Of a stretch of 64,000 nucleotides of DNA, positions 16,535 through 25,544 are shown in pieces (the stretch's first letter is position 1; each line of letters starts with the position of its first letter). Location: positions 372,001 to 436,000 of the forward strand of contig JAFLTW010000001.1 of NCBI GenBank assembly GCA_022509085.1, given 5' to 3'. Position numbers and translations under genes: made by a program. The notes under the pieces are model-generated. The model was not told the DNA's origin. It saw only the letters and a list, made by a program, of their open reading frames with translations, and ran no database searches. The stretch comes from Muribaculaceae bacterium (GTDB lineage: Bacteria; Bacteroidota; Bacteroidia; Bacteroidales; Muribaculaceae).

Positions 16535-18757
16535 GTGCCCGTAATCGACCGAGAAACACAACAGCGCATCAAGGACGCCGCCAATATCGTGGAGGTGGCG
16601 GGCGACTATGTCAAGCTCACCCGCCGCGGCGCCAACTATATGGGCCTATGCCCTTTCCATAATGAGCGCACACCCTCGTTCTCCGTGAGCCCGCGGCGTA
16701 ATTTCTGCCATTGCTTCTCATGCAAGAAGGGGGGCTCGCCCGTAAATTTCCTTATGGAAAAGGAGGGCGTGAGCTATACGGAAGCGCTGCTTATACTGGC
16801 AAAGAAGTATGGCATACACGTGGAGCAGCGAGAACTCTCCGACGAGGAACGGCGCCGAATGAGCGAACGCGAGGCCATGCTCGTGGCCAACGAGTGGGCC
16901 ATGAACTATTTTCATGACAACCTCTACAACACAGAGGAGGGCCGGGATATCGGACTGGCCTACCTCTATGGGCGCGGCATCACCGACGAGGCCATACGTC
17001 AGTTCCGGCTCGGCTACGCCATCGACCGCGGCGACGCCCTGCTCTCCAGGGCCCGTAGCGAAGGCCATGATATCGAGGTATTCAAGAAGATAGGACTGGT
17101 GGGGACATCGCAGCAGGGCCGCGATTACGACCGCTTCCGCGGCCGTGTAATCTTTCCCGTGCGCAATGCCTCCGGCAAACCCGTGGCATTCGGCGGACGC
17201 GCCCTTAAGGGGGAGGCGGCAAAATATATAAACTCGCCGGAATCCACTCTCTACGTGAAGAGCAATGAGCTCTACGGCATCTTCGAGGCAAAGGCCGACG
17301 CCATCAAGTTCGACCGCATCTACCTCATGGAGGGGTATCTCGACGTCATCAGTTCCTGGCAGGCCGGCCTCCACAACTCCGTGGCTTCTTCCGGCACGGC
17401 CCTTACCGAAAGCCAGATCAACCTTATCCACCGGTTTACTGACAATGTGACGCTTATCTACGACGGCGACAGCGCCGGCATCAAGGCCTCCCTCCGAGGC
17501 ATCGATATGCTCCTGAGCCAGAAACTCCATGTGAAGGTGCTCCTGCTCCCTGAGGGGGAAGACCCCGACTCTTTCGCAAAAAAGCATACCCCGGAGGAGT
17601 TTATAAACTATATCAATTCCCACCAGACCGATTTTATACACTATAAGCTCTCCGTGCTTCTGAAGGATGCCGCGGGCAATCCCCAGCAGATCTCTGAGGC
17701 TGTAAGGAGTGTGGTGACCTCCATAGCCTCGATTCCCGACGAGATCGAGCGGATCTCCTACATCAAGGAGTGCGCACGCATGGTGGATATCGACGAGAAG
17801 GTGATAGCGCGACAGGTTGCCCAGACTATGCTGACGCTCTCGCAGATGACGCGTCCCACTTACCGGCAGGATTTCAATTCTTCGGTTACGATTCCGAAAG
17901 ATGGCCGTCAGGAACCCCCATCGGGCACGCAGACCGGTGGCCCGGAGACCAACACCGCACCACAGTCTCCTCAGACCGGGCAGGAAGCGCCGGCAGGACA
18001 GGCCGGGCAAGCAGAGTCGCCACAGCTATCGAGATATATGCGGCAGGAGGAGCAGATCCTGAAGTATTGTGTCCGCTACGGTTTTCTGCCGGTGCCTTTC
18101 TATGAAGATGAAGACCCCCTCTCCGTGCTCGATTTTGTGGATGCGGAGATGCAGGCCGATAATATCCTTTTCTCCCATGCCCCGTTCCTGAAAATATTCG
18201 AATACCTCAAAGACAAGGCTCCGGAATTCGCGGAAGCCGCGGAGCGTAATGCAGCGGAAGTGGAGCGCCGGCTCCTCGAGGAGAGGGAACAGTTTAGGGA
18301 GGGACTCCGCAACCGCGGCGGATCGCTGGCCAAGATCAGAAACGAGGAGGAGAAGTTTCTCGCCACGGAAACCCTGAGGCGACAGGACCTGCTCAACCAG
18401 TTTGCCATCTCTTTCTCCATCGACCTCCTGATCAACCACGAAGACCGGGAGATGCGCGAGATAGCCAATTCTCTGGTGGCCGAACGCCACACTCTGAGCG
18501 CAATCTATTCCAATGCCGGCGGGGAGACCCTTGCTGAGGAAGACAAGCTGGCCGAACTCGTGCCGCGTGCGCTCTCCGAACTCAGGGCCGAGATCCTCAA
18601 CAGAAAGGTGCAGGAGCTCCAAGCACAGGTGGTGAAAGCCATCGAAAACGATGACCGTGAACTGCAGCAGCAGCTGATGGCGCGCCTGGCCAAGACCCTC
18701 TCCATGCGTTCCGAAATTGCTGAAAATCTCGGTGAAAGAATCATCTCTCCAAGATAA
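16535..18757 (+). CDS. dnaG: DNA primase
   Basis: Synthesises RNA primers at the replication fork together with the replicative helicase. The 740 residues begin at GTG 16535. The N-terminal CHC2 zinc finger uses C39, H42, C60 and C63 (CPFH...CHCFSC). The catalytic core and TOPRIM domain follow, with the acidic signatures MEGYLDV and LIYDGDSAG. A low-complexity linker rich in Gln, Gly, Pro and Ala (about 455-500) separates the core from the C-terminal helicase-interacting helices. The length is larger than E. coli DnaG (581), as in other Bacteroidota. It stands in a dapA-dnaG-ABC transporter run. Confidence 0.96.
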   Translation: MPVIDRETQQRIKDAANIVEVAGDYVKLTRRGANYMGLCPFHNERTPSFSVSPRRNFCHCFSCKKGGSPVNFLMEKEGVSYTEALLILAKKYGIHVEQRELSDEERRRMSEREAMLVANEWAMNYFHDNLYNTEEGRDIGLAYLYGRGITDEAIRQFRLGYAIDRGDALLSRARSEGHDIEVFKKIGLVGTSQQGRDYDRFRGRVIFPVRNASGKPVAFGGRALKGEAAKYINSPESTLYVKSNELYGIFEAKADAIKFDRIYLMEGYLDVISSWQAGLHNSVASSGTALTESQINLIHRFTDNVTLIYDGDSAGIKASLRGIDMLLSQKLHVKVLLLPEGEDPDSFAKKHTPEEFINYINSHQTDFIHYKLSVLLKDAAGNPQQISEAVRSVVTSIASIPDEIERISYIKECARMVDIDEKVIARQVAQTMLTLSQMTRPTYRQDFNSSVTIPKDGRQEPPSGTQTGGPETNTAPQSPQTGQEAPAGQAGQAESPQLSRYMRQEEQILKYCVRYGFLPVPFYEDEDPLSVLDFVDAEMQADNILFSHAPFLKIFEYLKDKAPEFAEAAERNAAEVERRLLEEREQFREGLRNRGGSLAKIRNEEEKFLATETLRRQDLLNQFAISFSIDLLINHEDREMREIANSLVAERHTLSAIYSNAGGETLAEEDKLAELVPRALSELRAEILNRKVQELQAQVVKAIENDDRELQQQLMARLAKTLSMRSEIAENLGERIISPR

Positions 18758-18772
18758 GACCACATTCCAACA

Positions 18773-19714
18773 ATGGACAATATTCTTGAAATAGAAAATC
18801 TGCGCAAGGATTTTGCATCTACCCGGGCGCTCGACGGCGTCTCGTTCAATGTGCGCAGGGGCTCAATCTGCGGTCTGCTCGGCCCGAACGGGGCCGGAAA
18901 GACCACCCTTCTGCGCATCGTCAACTCCATCCTCGCGGCCGATGGAGGCTCCGTGAAAATCAACGGTGCGGAGGTGTCGCTTGCCACTACCAAGTTTTTC
19001 GGCTATATGCCCGAGGAACGGGGTCTTTACGACAAGATGCGCGTCGAGGACCAGATTATGTTTTTCGGCCGGCTTAAAGGAGGAGACCCCAAGCGGCTCC
19101 GCGCGGTGATGGACGACTATCTGGCCCTTTTCAACCTCTCGGCCGACAAGCGGAGACGCATCAAGGAACTCTCAAAGGGCAACCAGCAGAAGGTGCAGAT
19201 TATCGCCACTATCGTTCACGAACCGGAACTCGTGATCCTCGACGAACCCTTCAGCGGGTTTGACCCCATCAACGGAGCGATCCTCCAGGAACTTATAAGC
19301 CGCCTCCATGCGGCAGGAACCACCGTGATGCTCTCCTCGCACAATATGAACGCCATCGAGGAAATATGCGACGATATAGCGCTCGTAAACAAAGGCCACC
19401 TGCTTGTCAACGACTCTATATCCAACATAAAGGATGCACATAAAGACGACAGCCTGATCCTCACAACAGCCTCCCCTCTAACCGTTGAGGCATTTCTGGG
19501 CAACGGGGTGGTTTCGGAGATTACCCCCATCGCACCTCACGGACGCAGGAAAGGGTATTCCTATAAGATACGGCGCGGCGAGGGCAAAAGGAATTTCGAT
19601 ATTCTCGACCTTGCCTCATTCCAGAGCGAGATACTCCATTTCGAGGAGGCTCTCCCCTCTCTTACCGACATCTTTATCAAATATACCCTCCCGCAGGAGG
19701 GCAAAACAGCCTGA
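18773..19714 (+). CDS. ABC exporter ATP-binding protein (NatA-like, DUF4162 tail)
   Basis: The 313-residue ATPase has Walker A GPNGAGKTT (37-45), the signature LSKGNQQKV (133-141) and Walker B LVILDEPFSGFDP. A C-terminal extension of the DUF4162 type follows. The 'KGNQQK' signature is typical of the NatA/YhaQ group, which pair with ABC-2 permeases of sodium or drug export; the substrate cannot be read. The permease gene starts 3 bases after its stop. Confidence 0.9.
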   Translation: MDNILEIENLRKDFASTRALDGVSFNVRRGSICGLLGPNGAGKTTLLRIVNSILAADGGSVKINGAEVSLATTKFFGYMPEERGLYDKMRVEDQIMFFGRLKGGDPKRLRAVMDDYLALFNLSADKRRRIKELSKGNQQKVQIIATIVHEPELVILDEPFSGFDPINGAILQELISRLHAAGTTVMLSSHNMNAIEEICDDIALVNKGHLLVNDSISNIKDAHKDDSLILTTASPLTVEAFLGNGVVSEITPIAPHGRRKGYSYKIRRGEGKRNFDILDLASFQSEILHFEEALPSLTDIFIKYTLPQEGKTA

Positions 19715-19717
19715 GCC

Positions 19718-20623
19718 ATGTCGAAACTTCAGATTATCATTGCCAACGAGGTAAAAAACGATGTGATGGCGAAATCTTTCTGGATCGCCACATTTGTCGT
19801 CCCCATCGTTATACTGGCGTTCGGAATTTTCGCCGGCTTCATGATGCAGGATGCCAACACCTTTATGTCGGCCACCAACGGCATGAACGCCGGGCCGGAC
19901 CCGGAGGAAATGACGGCCCTGAAGGCGTTGGGTATGATGCTCGGCATCTTCCCGGTGATGTTCCTGATGATGTATGGCACGATGGTGTTCAACAAGGTGA
20001 AGACGGAGAAGTGCAACCGCATAGTTGAAATCCTTGCCACCTGCGTAGAGGGGCGCACCATGATGATGGCCAAGATAATCGCCGTAGGCATCGTGGGTCT
20101 CTTCCAGCTGGCTCTCTGGATGGTGCTGATCATCGTCTTCGGTGTGTTTTTCATCCTTGTGACGGGTGTGGGGATTCCATGGGACGTCTTCTTCAACCGC
20201 GACCTCTGGCTGGCCTTCATGTGGGCCTTCCTCTATTTTATCGGCGGCTACGTTTTCTACGCCTCCCTTTATGCCGCCGTGGGAGCCATGACCGACAAGA
20301 ATAATGAAAACCAAGGCTACATCACGCTTCTCACCCTGGGCATCCTGGCTTCCTTCTATATAGGTGAATATGCCGTAGACCATGCTTCCGGTGCCTTTAT
20401 CATTGCATGCAGCTTTATCCCCTTCACGTCTTCGACGGTGCTGACGGTGACGTCGGCCGCCAAGGAGGCGCCGCTGTGGCTGAGTCTTACAGGGCTTGCC
20501 GCCCTATATATTTTCGCTCTCCTCTCGGTGAGCCTGGCAGGGAAGATCTATACCTCCTCTCTGCTGCTTAAGGGGAAGAAACTCTCTCCGCGCGATCTTG
20601 TAACCTTTATGAAGTCCAAATGA
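19718..20623 (+). CDS. ABC-2 type permease, short form
   Basis: The 301 residues contain about six membrane segments; the first, at 18-40, comes after the amphipathic MSKLQIIIANEVKNDVMAKS. Partner of the preceding ATPase. In NatB/YhaP-like permeases a large extracytoplasmic domain of well over 100 residues separates the first and second helices. Here that loop is only about 30 residues (49-80), so this is a reduced version of the family. The stop overlaps the rsmG start as ATGA, which suggests translational coupling. Confidence 0.85.
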   Translation: MSKLQIIIANEVKNDVMAKSFWIATFVVPIVILAFGIFAGFMMQDANTFMSATNGMNAGPDPEEMTALKALGMMLGIFPVMFLMMYGTMVFNKVKTEKCNRIVEILATCVEGRTMMMAKIIAVGIVGLFQLALWMVLIIVFGVFFILVTGVGIPWDVFFNRDLWLAFMWAFLYFIGGYVFYASLYAAVGAMTDKNNENQGYITLLTLGILASFYIGEYAVDHASGAFIIACSFIPFTSSTVLTVTSAAKEAPLWLSLTGLAALYIFALLSVSLAGKIYTSSLLLKGKKLSPRDLVTFMKSK

Positions 20624-21237
20624 ATTTCTCAGAATATTTTCCAAGGCTCTCCCCTCTGCAGCTCCAACAGCTCGAGACCCTGAATGCCACCATCTCCGAC
20701 TGGAACGGAAAGATCAATGTGATAAGCCGCCAGGATATCGACAATATCGATGTGCACCATATCCTGCATTCTCTGGCTATCGCCAAGTTTATCGATTTCA
20801 CCCCGGGGTCGGTGGTGATCGATCTGGGTACAGGAGGTGGATTTCCGGGGCTGCCCCTGGCTATCCTCTTCCCCGAGGTGCATTTCCATCTTGTAGACCG
20901 TGTAGGGAAGAAGCTGAAGGTGGCCGAGGAGGCGGCCAAAGCCTGCGGGCTGCAGAACGTCAGCTTCCAGCATGGCGATTTCGGCGAGTGTAAGGTGCAG
21001 GCCGATTTCGTGGTGAGCAGGGCAGTGATGCCCCAGCCCGACCTGGTGAAACTCGTCAGGAAAAACATCTCGAAGACAAACAGGAATGCCGTGCCAAACG
21101 GACTGATCTCGCTCAAGGGGGGCGACCTCCATGCCGAGCTCCGGGCCGTAGGCCGGGAGTCGGAGGTTATACCTCTGGAGTCTTTTTTCAACCTTCCCTT
21201 CTTCAAAACCAAAAAATTAGTATACACTCCCATATGA
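20620..21237 (+). CDS. rsmG: 16S rRNA m7G527 methyltransferase RsmG
   Basis: Methylates N7 of G527 in 16S rRNA using S-adenosylmethionine. The 205-residue Rossmann methyltransferase has the SAM loop DLGTGGGFPG at 68-77 and the family motif VVSRAV. Loss of RsmG gives low-level streptomycin resistance in other bacteria (family knowledge). The start overlaps the permease stop by ATGA, and the end overlaps the next gene by ATGA. Confidence 0.95.
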   Translation: MNFSEYFPRLSPLQLQQLETLNATISDWNGKINVISRQDIDNIDVHHILHSLAIAKFIDFTPGSVVIDLGTGGGFPGLPLAILFPEVHFHLVDRVGKKLKVAEEAAKACGLQNVSFQHGDFGECKVQADFVVSRAVMPQPDLVKLVRKNISKTNRNAVPNGLISLKGGDLHAELRAVGRESEVIPLESFFNLPFFKTKKLVYTPI

Positions 21238-21878
21238 AAGTAGCAATCTTCAATCTTCTTCTTTTCGGCGTCAACTGCTATGTGGTCTACGATCCGGAGG
21301 CCCGTGAGGCCGCCATCGTGGATCCCGGTATCGTAGACGACCGAGAACTCGAGGCTATCGACGAATTCCTCCGCAAACACTCGCTTAAGGTGGTGGCGGT
21401 GATCAATACCCATCTGCATATCGACCATGCCATCGCCAACCAGCGCCTGGCTGAAAAGTACAATGTGCCGGTTCTGGCCCATCCCGACGATGCTTTCCTC
21501 GGCGACAACATGAAGTCGCAGGCCGCTGAGTTCGGTCTGCCGTTTAAAGTGGAGTCGGCAGGGGTGTCGCACGAACTCTCCGACGGGGAGAAGATCCGGA
21601 TAGGCAACGGGACACTTGAGGTGATCCACGTGCCGGGCCATTCACCGGGCGGCATCGCGCTCTACGATCCGGCCGACGGTTTTCTTATCTCGGGCGATAC
21701 GCTCTTTGAGGGCAGCATCGGCCGATCCGACCTTCCCGGCGGCAACCTGGCTCGCCTCCTGGAGTCGATCAAGAAGCGTCTATATTCCCTCCCGGACGAT
21801 ACTGTGGTATATCCCGGCCATGGCGAACCTACCACCATAGGCCGAGAGAAACAGTTCAACCAGTTCGTAAGAGGCTGA
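21234..21878 (+). CDS. MBL-fold metallohydrolase (glyoxalase II-like)
   Basis: The 214 residues form a metallo-beta-lactamase fold with the dinuclear metal motif THLHIDH at 59-65 (H60, H62, D64, H65). Further ligands are in VPGHSPGG, SGDTLF and YPGHGEPT. This pattern belongs to the glyoxalase II/YcbL-like subgroup that hydrolyses thioesters such as S-lactoylglutathione or related thiols; the true substrate is unknown. It is coupled to rsmG by an ATGA overlap and followed by rlmD after 36 bases. Confidence 0.9.
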   Translation: MKVAIFNLLLFGVNCYVVYDPEAREAAIVDPGIVDDRELEAIDEFLRKHSLKVVAVINTHLHIDHAIANQRLAEKYNVPVLAHPDDAFLGDNMKSQAAEFGLPFKVESAGVSHELSDGEKIRIGNGTLEVIHVPGHSPGGIALYDPADGFLISGDTLFEGSIGRSDLPGGNLARLLESIKKRLYSLPDDTVVYPGHGEPTTIGREKQFNQFVRG

Positions 21879-21914
21879 CCTCCACCAACCCCAAAACCGC
21901 ACTATTTGATAAAG

Positions 21915-23363
21915 ATGGCCCGTAAGAAGAAACCGCTCCCTCTGCTCGAGAATGTCAGGATTGAAAGCTTTGCTGCCGAAGGGAAGACCGTAACCCGGGT
22001 ATTCCTCAAACCTACTGACGAGACCCCCATCGTGCTTTTTGTGCCCTTTGCCGTGCCCGGAGACCTGGCCGACGTGCAGGTGACACGCAAGAAGCATTCC
22101 TATGCCGAGGGCAAGATTGTGAGACTCATAGAAGCCTCTCCCCTGCGCGTGGAGCCGCGATGCACCCATTTCGGGGTCTGCGGCGGCTGCAAGTGGCAGG
22201 ATATGGCCTACAAGGCGCAGACTAAAGCCAAACAGCAACAGGTGGAGGACGCCCTGCGCCGCATCGGCAAGGTAGAAATTCCTCCCCTAATGCCTATTGT
22301 CGGGGCCGACAACTGCTGGGAATACCGCAACAAGATGGAATACACGTTTTCCAATAAGAAGTGGCGCACTTGGGAGGAACTCAGTTCGGGCGACGAGTTC
22401 GCGGACTCTTCGGACGCCTTGGGGTTTCATATCGGCGGCTCGTTTGACAAGGTGTTGCAGATAGACCGCTGCTGGCTCCAGGCAGACATTGGCAACCGTA
22501 TCCGCAATTTCATCTATGACTACGCTCGCAGCAAGCAACTCGCTTTCTACGACATCAGGAACAATGTGGGGCTACTGCGCAATCTGATGATACGAAATAC
22601 CTCGACCGGCGAGGTGATGCTGATTGTCGTCTTCGGCGAAGACTCCCCCGAAATCCCTCTGCTGCTCGAGGCAGTGGGAAAGGAGTTTCCGGAAATCACG
22701 TCGCTGGGATATATCATCAACCTAAAACTCAACGACTCGATTGCCGACCAGGAAGTAATCATCGTGCGGGACAACGACTACATCACCGAGGAGATGGAGG
22801 GACTGAGGTTCCGCATCAACCCGAAGTCTTTCTACCAGACCAATTCTGCCCAGGCCTACCGTCTCTATTCCGTGGCCAGGGAATTCGCGGGACTCGACAA
22901 GCCCCTTCCCGCAGAGCTGAAACCCGTGGTCTACGACCTCTACACCGGAGCCGGCACCATTGCAAACTTCGTGGCGCGCAACGCCCGTAAGGTCGTAGGC
23001 GTGGAGTATGTGGAGGAGGCTATTGTAGACGCACGCCTCAACTCGGCCCTTAACGGCATTGACAACACGGTGTTCTATGCCGGCGATATGAAAGACGTGC
23101 TGACCCCTGACTTTATCGCCGCCAACGGTCTGCCCGACATAATGATTATCGACCCTCCACGGGCCGGTATGCACCCCGACGTGGTCAACGTGATCCTGGA
23201 GGCTGCTCCTAAAGTGCTCGTCTACGTGAGCTGCAACCCCGCCACCCAGGCTCGCGACCTACAACTGCTCTCACCGAAATATCGAGTCACCGCCGTGCGA
23301 CCCGTCGATATGTTTCCCCATACGCAGCATGTCGAAAATGTGGTGAGACTGGAGTTGATTTGA
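21915..23363 (+). CDS. rlmD: 23S rRNA m5U1939 methyltransferase RlmD (RumA)
   Basis: Methylates C5 of U1939 in 23S rRNA. I start at ATG 21915; an in-frame TTG lies 9 bases upstream. The 482 residues comprise a TRAM-like N-terminal domain, an iron-sulfur cluster motif with C83, C89 and C92 (CTHFGVCGGC) plus a later Cys, and the SAM methyltransferase domain. The nucleophile C440 is in VSCNPATQARD and the general base E474 is in HVENV. Bacteroidota often encode one enzyme of this family, which may cover more than one uridine, so RlmD versus RlmC/TrmA-like specificity is inferred. Confidence 0.9.
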   Translation: MARKKKPLPLLENVRIESFAAEGKTVTRVFLKPTDETPIVLFVPFAVPGDLADVQVTRKKHSYAEGKIVRLIEASPLRVEPRCTHFGVCGGCKWQDMAYKAQTKAKQQQVEDALRRIGKVEIPPLMPIVGADNCWEYRNKMEYTFSNKKWRTWEELSSGDEFADSSDALGFHIGGSFDKVLQIDRCWLQADIGNRIRNFIYDYARSKQLAFYDIRNNVGLLRNLMIRNTSTGEVMLIVVFGEDSPEIPLLLEAVGKEFPEITSLGYIINLKLNDSIADQEVIIVRDNDYITEEMEGLRFRINPKSFYQTNSAQAYRLYSVAREFAGLDKPLPAELKPVVYDLYTGAGTIANFVARNARKVVGVEYVEEAIVDARLNSALNGIDNTVFYAGDMKDVLTPDFIAANGLPDIMIIDPPRAGMHPDVVNVILEAAPKVLVYVSCNPATQARDLQLLSPKYRVTAVRPVDMFPHTQHVENVVRLELI

Positions 23364-23532
23364 CCTGCCTTCAATGCGGCTCAATGACAGGTCTTGGAGA
23401 CGGCCCAACGATTGATTCCGAGGATGGCCTTAATTGTTAAAGAAGTTTAAATCGATTTTCCGTTTTAAACTATTTGGAACTTTCTACGTCAAAATAGCAA
23501 AAGGAAAAACAAACAATTTAAACGCTATCAAC

Positions 23533-23973
23533 ATGAGAAAGAAAGTATTAGGCCTCGTTATGGCTGCCCTCGCAATTAGCACTATTGGCGCATTCGCCCA
23601 GTCGCAACCTCAGGCTAAGGCTCAACAGGAACAGACTGCAGACTGCTGCAAAAAGGATAAGAAAGACCACAAGAAGGGCCATAAGAAGTCCGGCAAGAAA
23701 GACCGCGTTTCTCCCTTCAACGGCATCCAGCTCACTGCCGAACAGCAGCAGAAAATCGACCAGCTGAAAGCCGACCGTAAGACCCGCAAGGAAGCTGCCA
23801 AGGCTCAAGACCGCCAGAACTATCAGGATGCACTCGCCCAGATCCTGACTCCCGAACAGTTCCAGCAGTATAAAGACAATTGCGCAAAAATCGCGAAAGG
23901 GAAGCGCGCAAAAGCCCACGGCAACGTGAAAAATCATGCGAAAGCCGAGCCCATAGCAAAGGAAATGAAGTAA
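23533..23973 (+). CDS. Periplasmic LTXXQ-motif protein, Lys/His-rich (Spy/CpxP-like)
   Basis: The start ATG 23533 gives a 146-residue protein with a clear signal peptide (cleavage after about AFAQ, residue 23). Next comes a short segment rich in Lys, His and Cys (DCCKKDKKDHKKGHKK). Then come two copies of the LTxxQ-type helix motif (LTAEQQQ and LTPEQFQQ), and a basic tail. LTXXQ proteins of the Spy/CpxP type are small helical periplasmic chaperones or metal-response sensors. The Cys/His/Lys segment could bind metal, which is inference. It is followed by a rho-independent terminator at 24001-24033, so it is probably transcribed alone. Confidence 0.75.
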   Translation: MRKKVLGLVMAALAISTIGAFAQSQPQAKAQQEQTADCCKKDKKDHKKGHKKSGKKDRVSPFNGIQLTAEQQQKIDQLKADRKTRKEAAKAQDRQNYQDALAQILTPEQFQQYKDNCAKIAKGKRAKAHGNVKNHAKAEPIAKEMK

Positions 23974-24000
23974 TCCCAACAACCAACTCCAGTATATATA

Positions 24001-24033
24001 AGGTGTGTCAATTAACTCAGACACGCCTTTTTT
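24001..24033 (+). terminator. Rho-independent terminator after the LTXXQ gene
   Basis: AGGTGTGTC (24001-24009) pairs with GACACGCCT (24020-24028) with one G-U pair, followed by six T. Confidence 0.8.
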
Positions 24034-24068
24034 CATATCCTGCCTTCTACTTTATCCGGGCTCTCCGG

Positions 24069-24116
24069 CTCCTTCTTTATATACTACCCCGGTTCCTTCT
24101 TTATATACTACCCGGG
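24069..24116. repeat. 24-bp direct repeat, two copies
   Basis: The segments 24069-24092 and 24093-24116 are nearly identical (ccttctttatatactaccc core). They lie head to tail directly before the start of the T9SS cargo gene, 25 bases upstream of its ATG. Confidence 0.85.
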
Positions 24117-24140
24117 CGCCTGCCAACGTTTATTTCTTAT

Positions 24141-25508
24141 ATGAAAGCTTTTCCCGCTAAAGTTTCAGTTGCTCTTACCGCCATAGCGCTTCCGCTTGCG
24201 GCCAAGGCCGACTCTGTGGCCTCCGTTGAGGGCAGCTCGATGAAGGTTATCGAGGTGAAACCCGAGGCCTCTACCGGTCTCAATAATATATTTGTGGTGT
24301 TCGACACCCGGGGGTGCACCCTCCGGTTTGCCGCCTCTAACGGTTATTCGGCTCGTCTCTACCGCTACAGCAACCTTGGGGGCGGCTATGCCGAGGAGAT
24401 TACAGATGCCGACCGCGACGCCACGTCTGTGGCCGTAGCTCTTGCGGACCGGGATATGGGCTACATCCTCGAAGACGGTTCCTCCCGCTATTATTGCTGG
24501 GTGACCGACTATGCGCTTCATCTCATGTCGCTCCGCAGCGTGGTCCCTTCCGACCTTCCCGACTGCAGCTACTCAGTGCTCGATATCGACGGCTCAGCCG
24601 AACCCATCACCTATTACACCATCAATGGTCAGCCGCGAACCCTAAGCCGCGAAATCTACGTGGACTACGTCACTCAGGAGTTTGATGCCAAGGCGGAAGA
24701 TTTTGCAGACACACCCGTCAGAAAGGTCTATGAGAGTCTCGGAACGGTGATTTCCATCTCTCCCCCCGCCTATACCTCAACCTATTTCGAGGTCTCCGGC
24801 GACCGATTCCTGAGGGAATGGGGTAAGGAAATATCATATCAGACGGGACTTGTGGAACCCACCGCAGTGGAATGCTCCACTAAAGCCCATCAAGACGAAT
24901 ATGAGGGCGAAGAGGGCTCCAATGTGATGAAAGGCGACTCCAACGGGCTCGGAGGCAGCGCTCCGGCCGACATTTCTTTCTACGCCTACGTAACTGAGGG
25001 GGTGCTCCATTATGAATGGCAGATGTCACGCTCCCAGGATTTTGAAAATCCGGAATACCGGTTTTATCAGAAAGACCTTGACTATACATTCACCGAAGAG
25101 GGGAAATACTATCTGCGCTTCATCGGCAGTAATGCCGACGGCTCCTGCGAGGCCTTCAGTGAGGTATACGAGGTCTCTATCGGAGCATCGGCTCTCGAAT
25201 GCCCCAATGCCTTCTCCCCTAACGGCGACGGCGTAAACGACGTGTGGAAGGTGAGCTACCGCTCGCTTATAGAATTCCACTGCGAGATCTTTAACCGGAA
25301 CGGCCAGAAGATATATGGTTTCGACGCTCCCTCCGACGGCTGGGACGGCACATGGCACGGCAAGACCGTACGGCCCGGCGTCTACTATTACGTGGTTACG
25401 GCCGTTGGTGCCGACGGCGAGAAGTATAAGAAGAGCGGGGATATCAATATCATCAATTCCGTCAGATACGGCACTTCCGCTCCCTCAGAGTCTCCTCTCG
25501 ACGAGTAA
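24141..25508 (+). CDS. Secreted protein with T9SS type B C-terminal domain
   Basis: The start is ATG 24141; the frame is open further back but overlaps the previous gene and its terminator. The 455-residue product has a signal peptide (about 1-23). It then has a beta-rich middle part without a family I recognise, including an Ig-like/PKD-like section near 290-350. From residue 354 comes the gliding-motility-associated C-terminal domain (CPNAFSPNGDGVNDVW ... NRNGQKIY ... WDGTWHGK ... YYYVVTAVGADG). That domain marks cargo of the type IX secretion system exported across the outer membrane. Function beyond export is unknown. Confidence 0.88.
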   Translation: MKAFPAKVSVALTAIALPLAAKADSVASVEGSSMKVIEVKPEASTGLNNIFVVFDTRGCTLRFAASNGYSARLYRYSNLGGGYAEEITDADRDATSVAVALADRDMGYILEDGSSRYYCWVTDYALHLMSLRSVVPSDLPDCSYSVLDIDGSAEPITYYTINGQPRTLSREIYVDYVTQEFDAKAEDFADTPVRKVYESLGTVISISPPAYTSTYFEVSGDRFLREWGKEISYQTGLVEPTAVECSTKAHQDEYEGEEGSNVMKGDSNGLGGSAPADISFYAYVTEGVLHYEWQMSRSQDFENPEYRFYQKDLDYTFTEEGKYYLRFIGSNADGSCEAFSEVYEVSIGASALECPNAFSPNGDGVNDVWKVSYRSLIEFHCEIFNRNGQKIYGFDAPSDGWDGTWHGKTVRPGVYYYVVTAVGADGEKYKKSGDINIINSVRYGTSAPSESPLDE

Positions 25509-25544
25509 GACCATATCCGGATTCTGTTCGAAGGGTCAGAGAAG

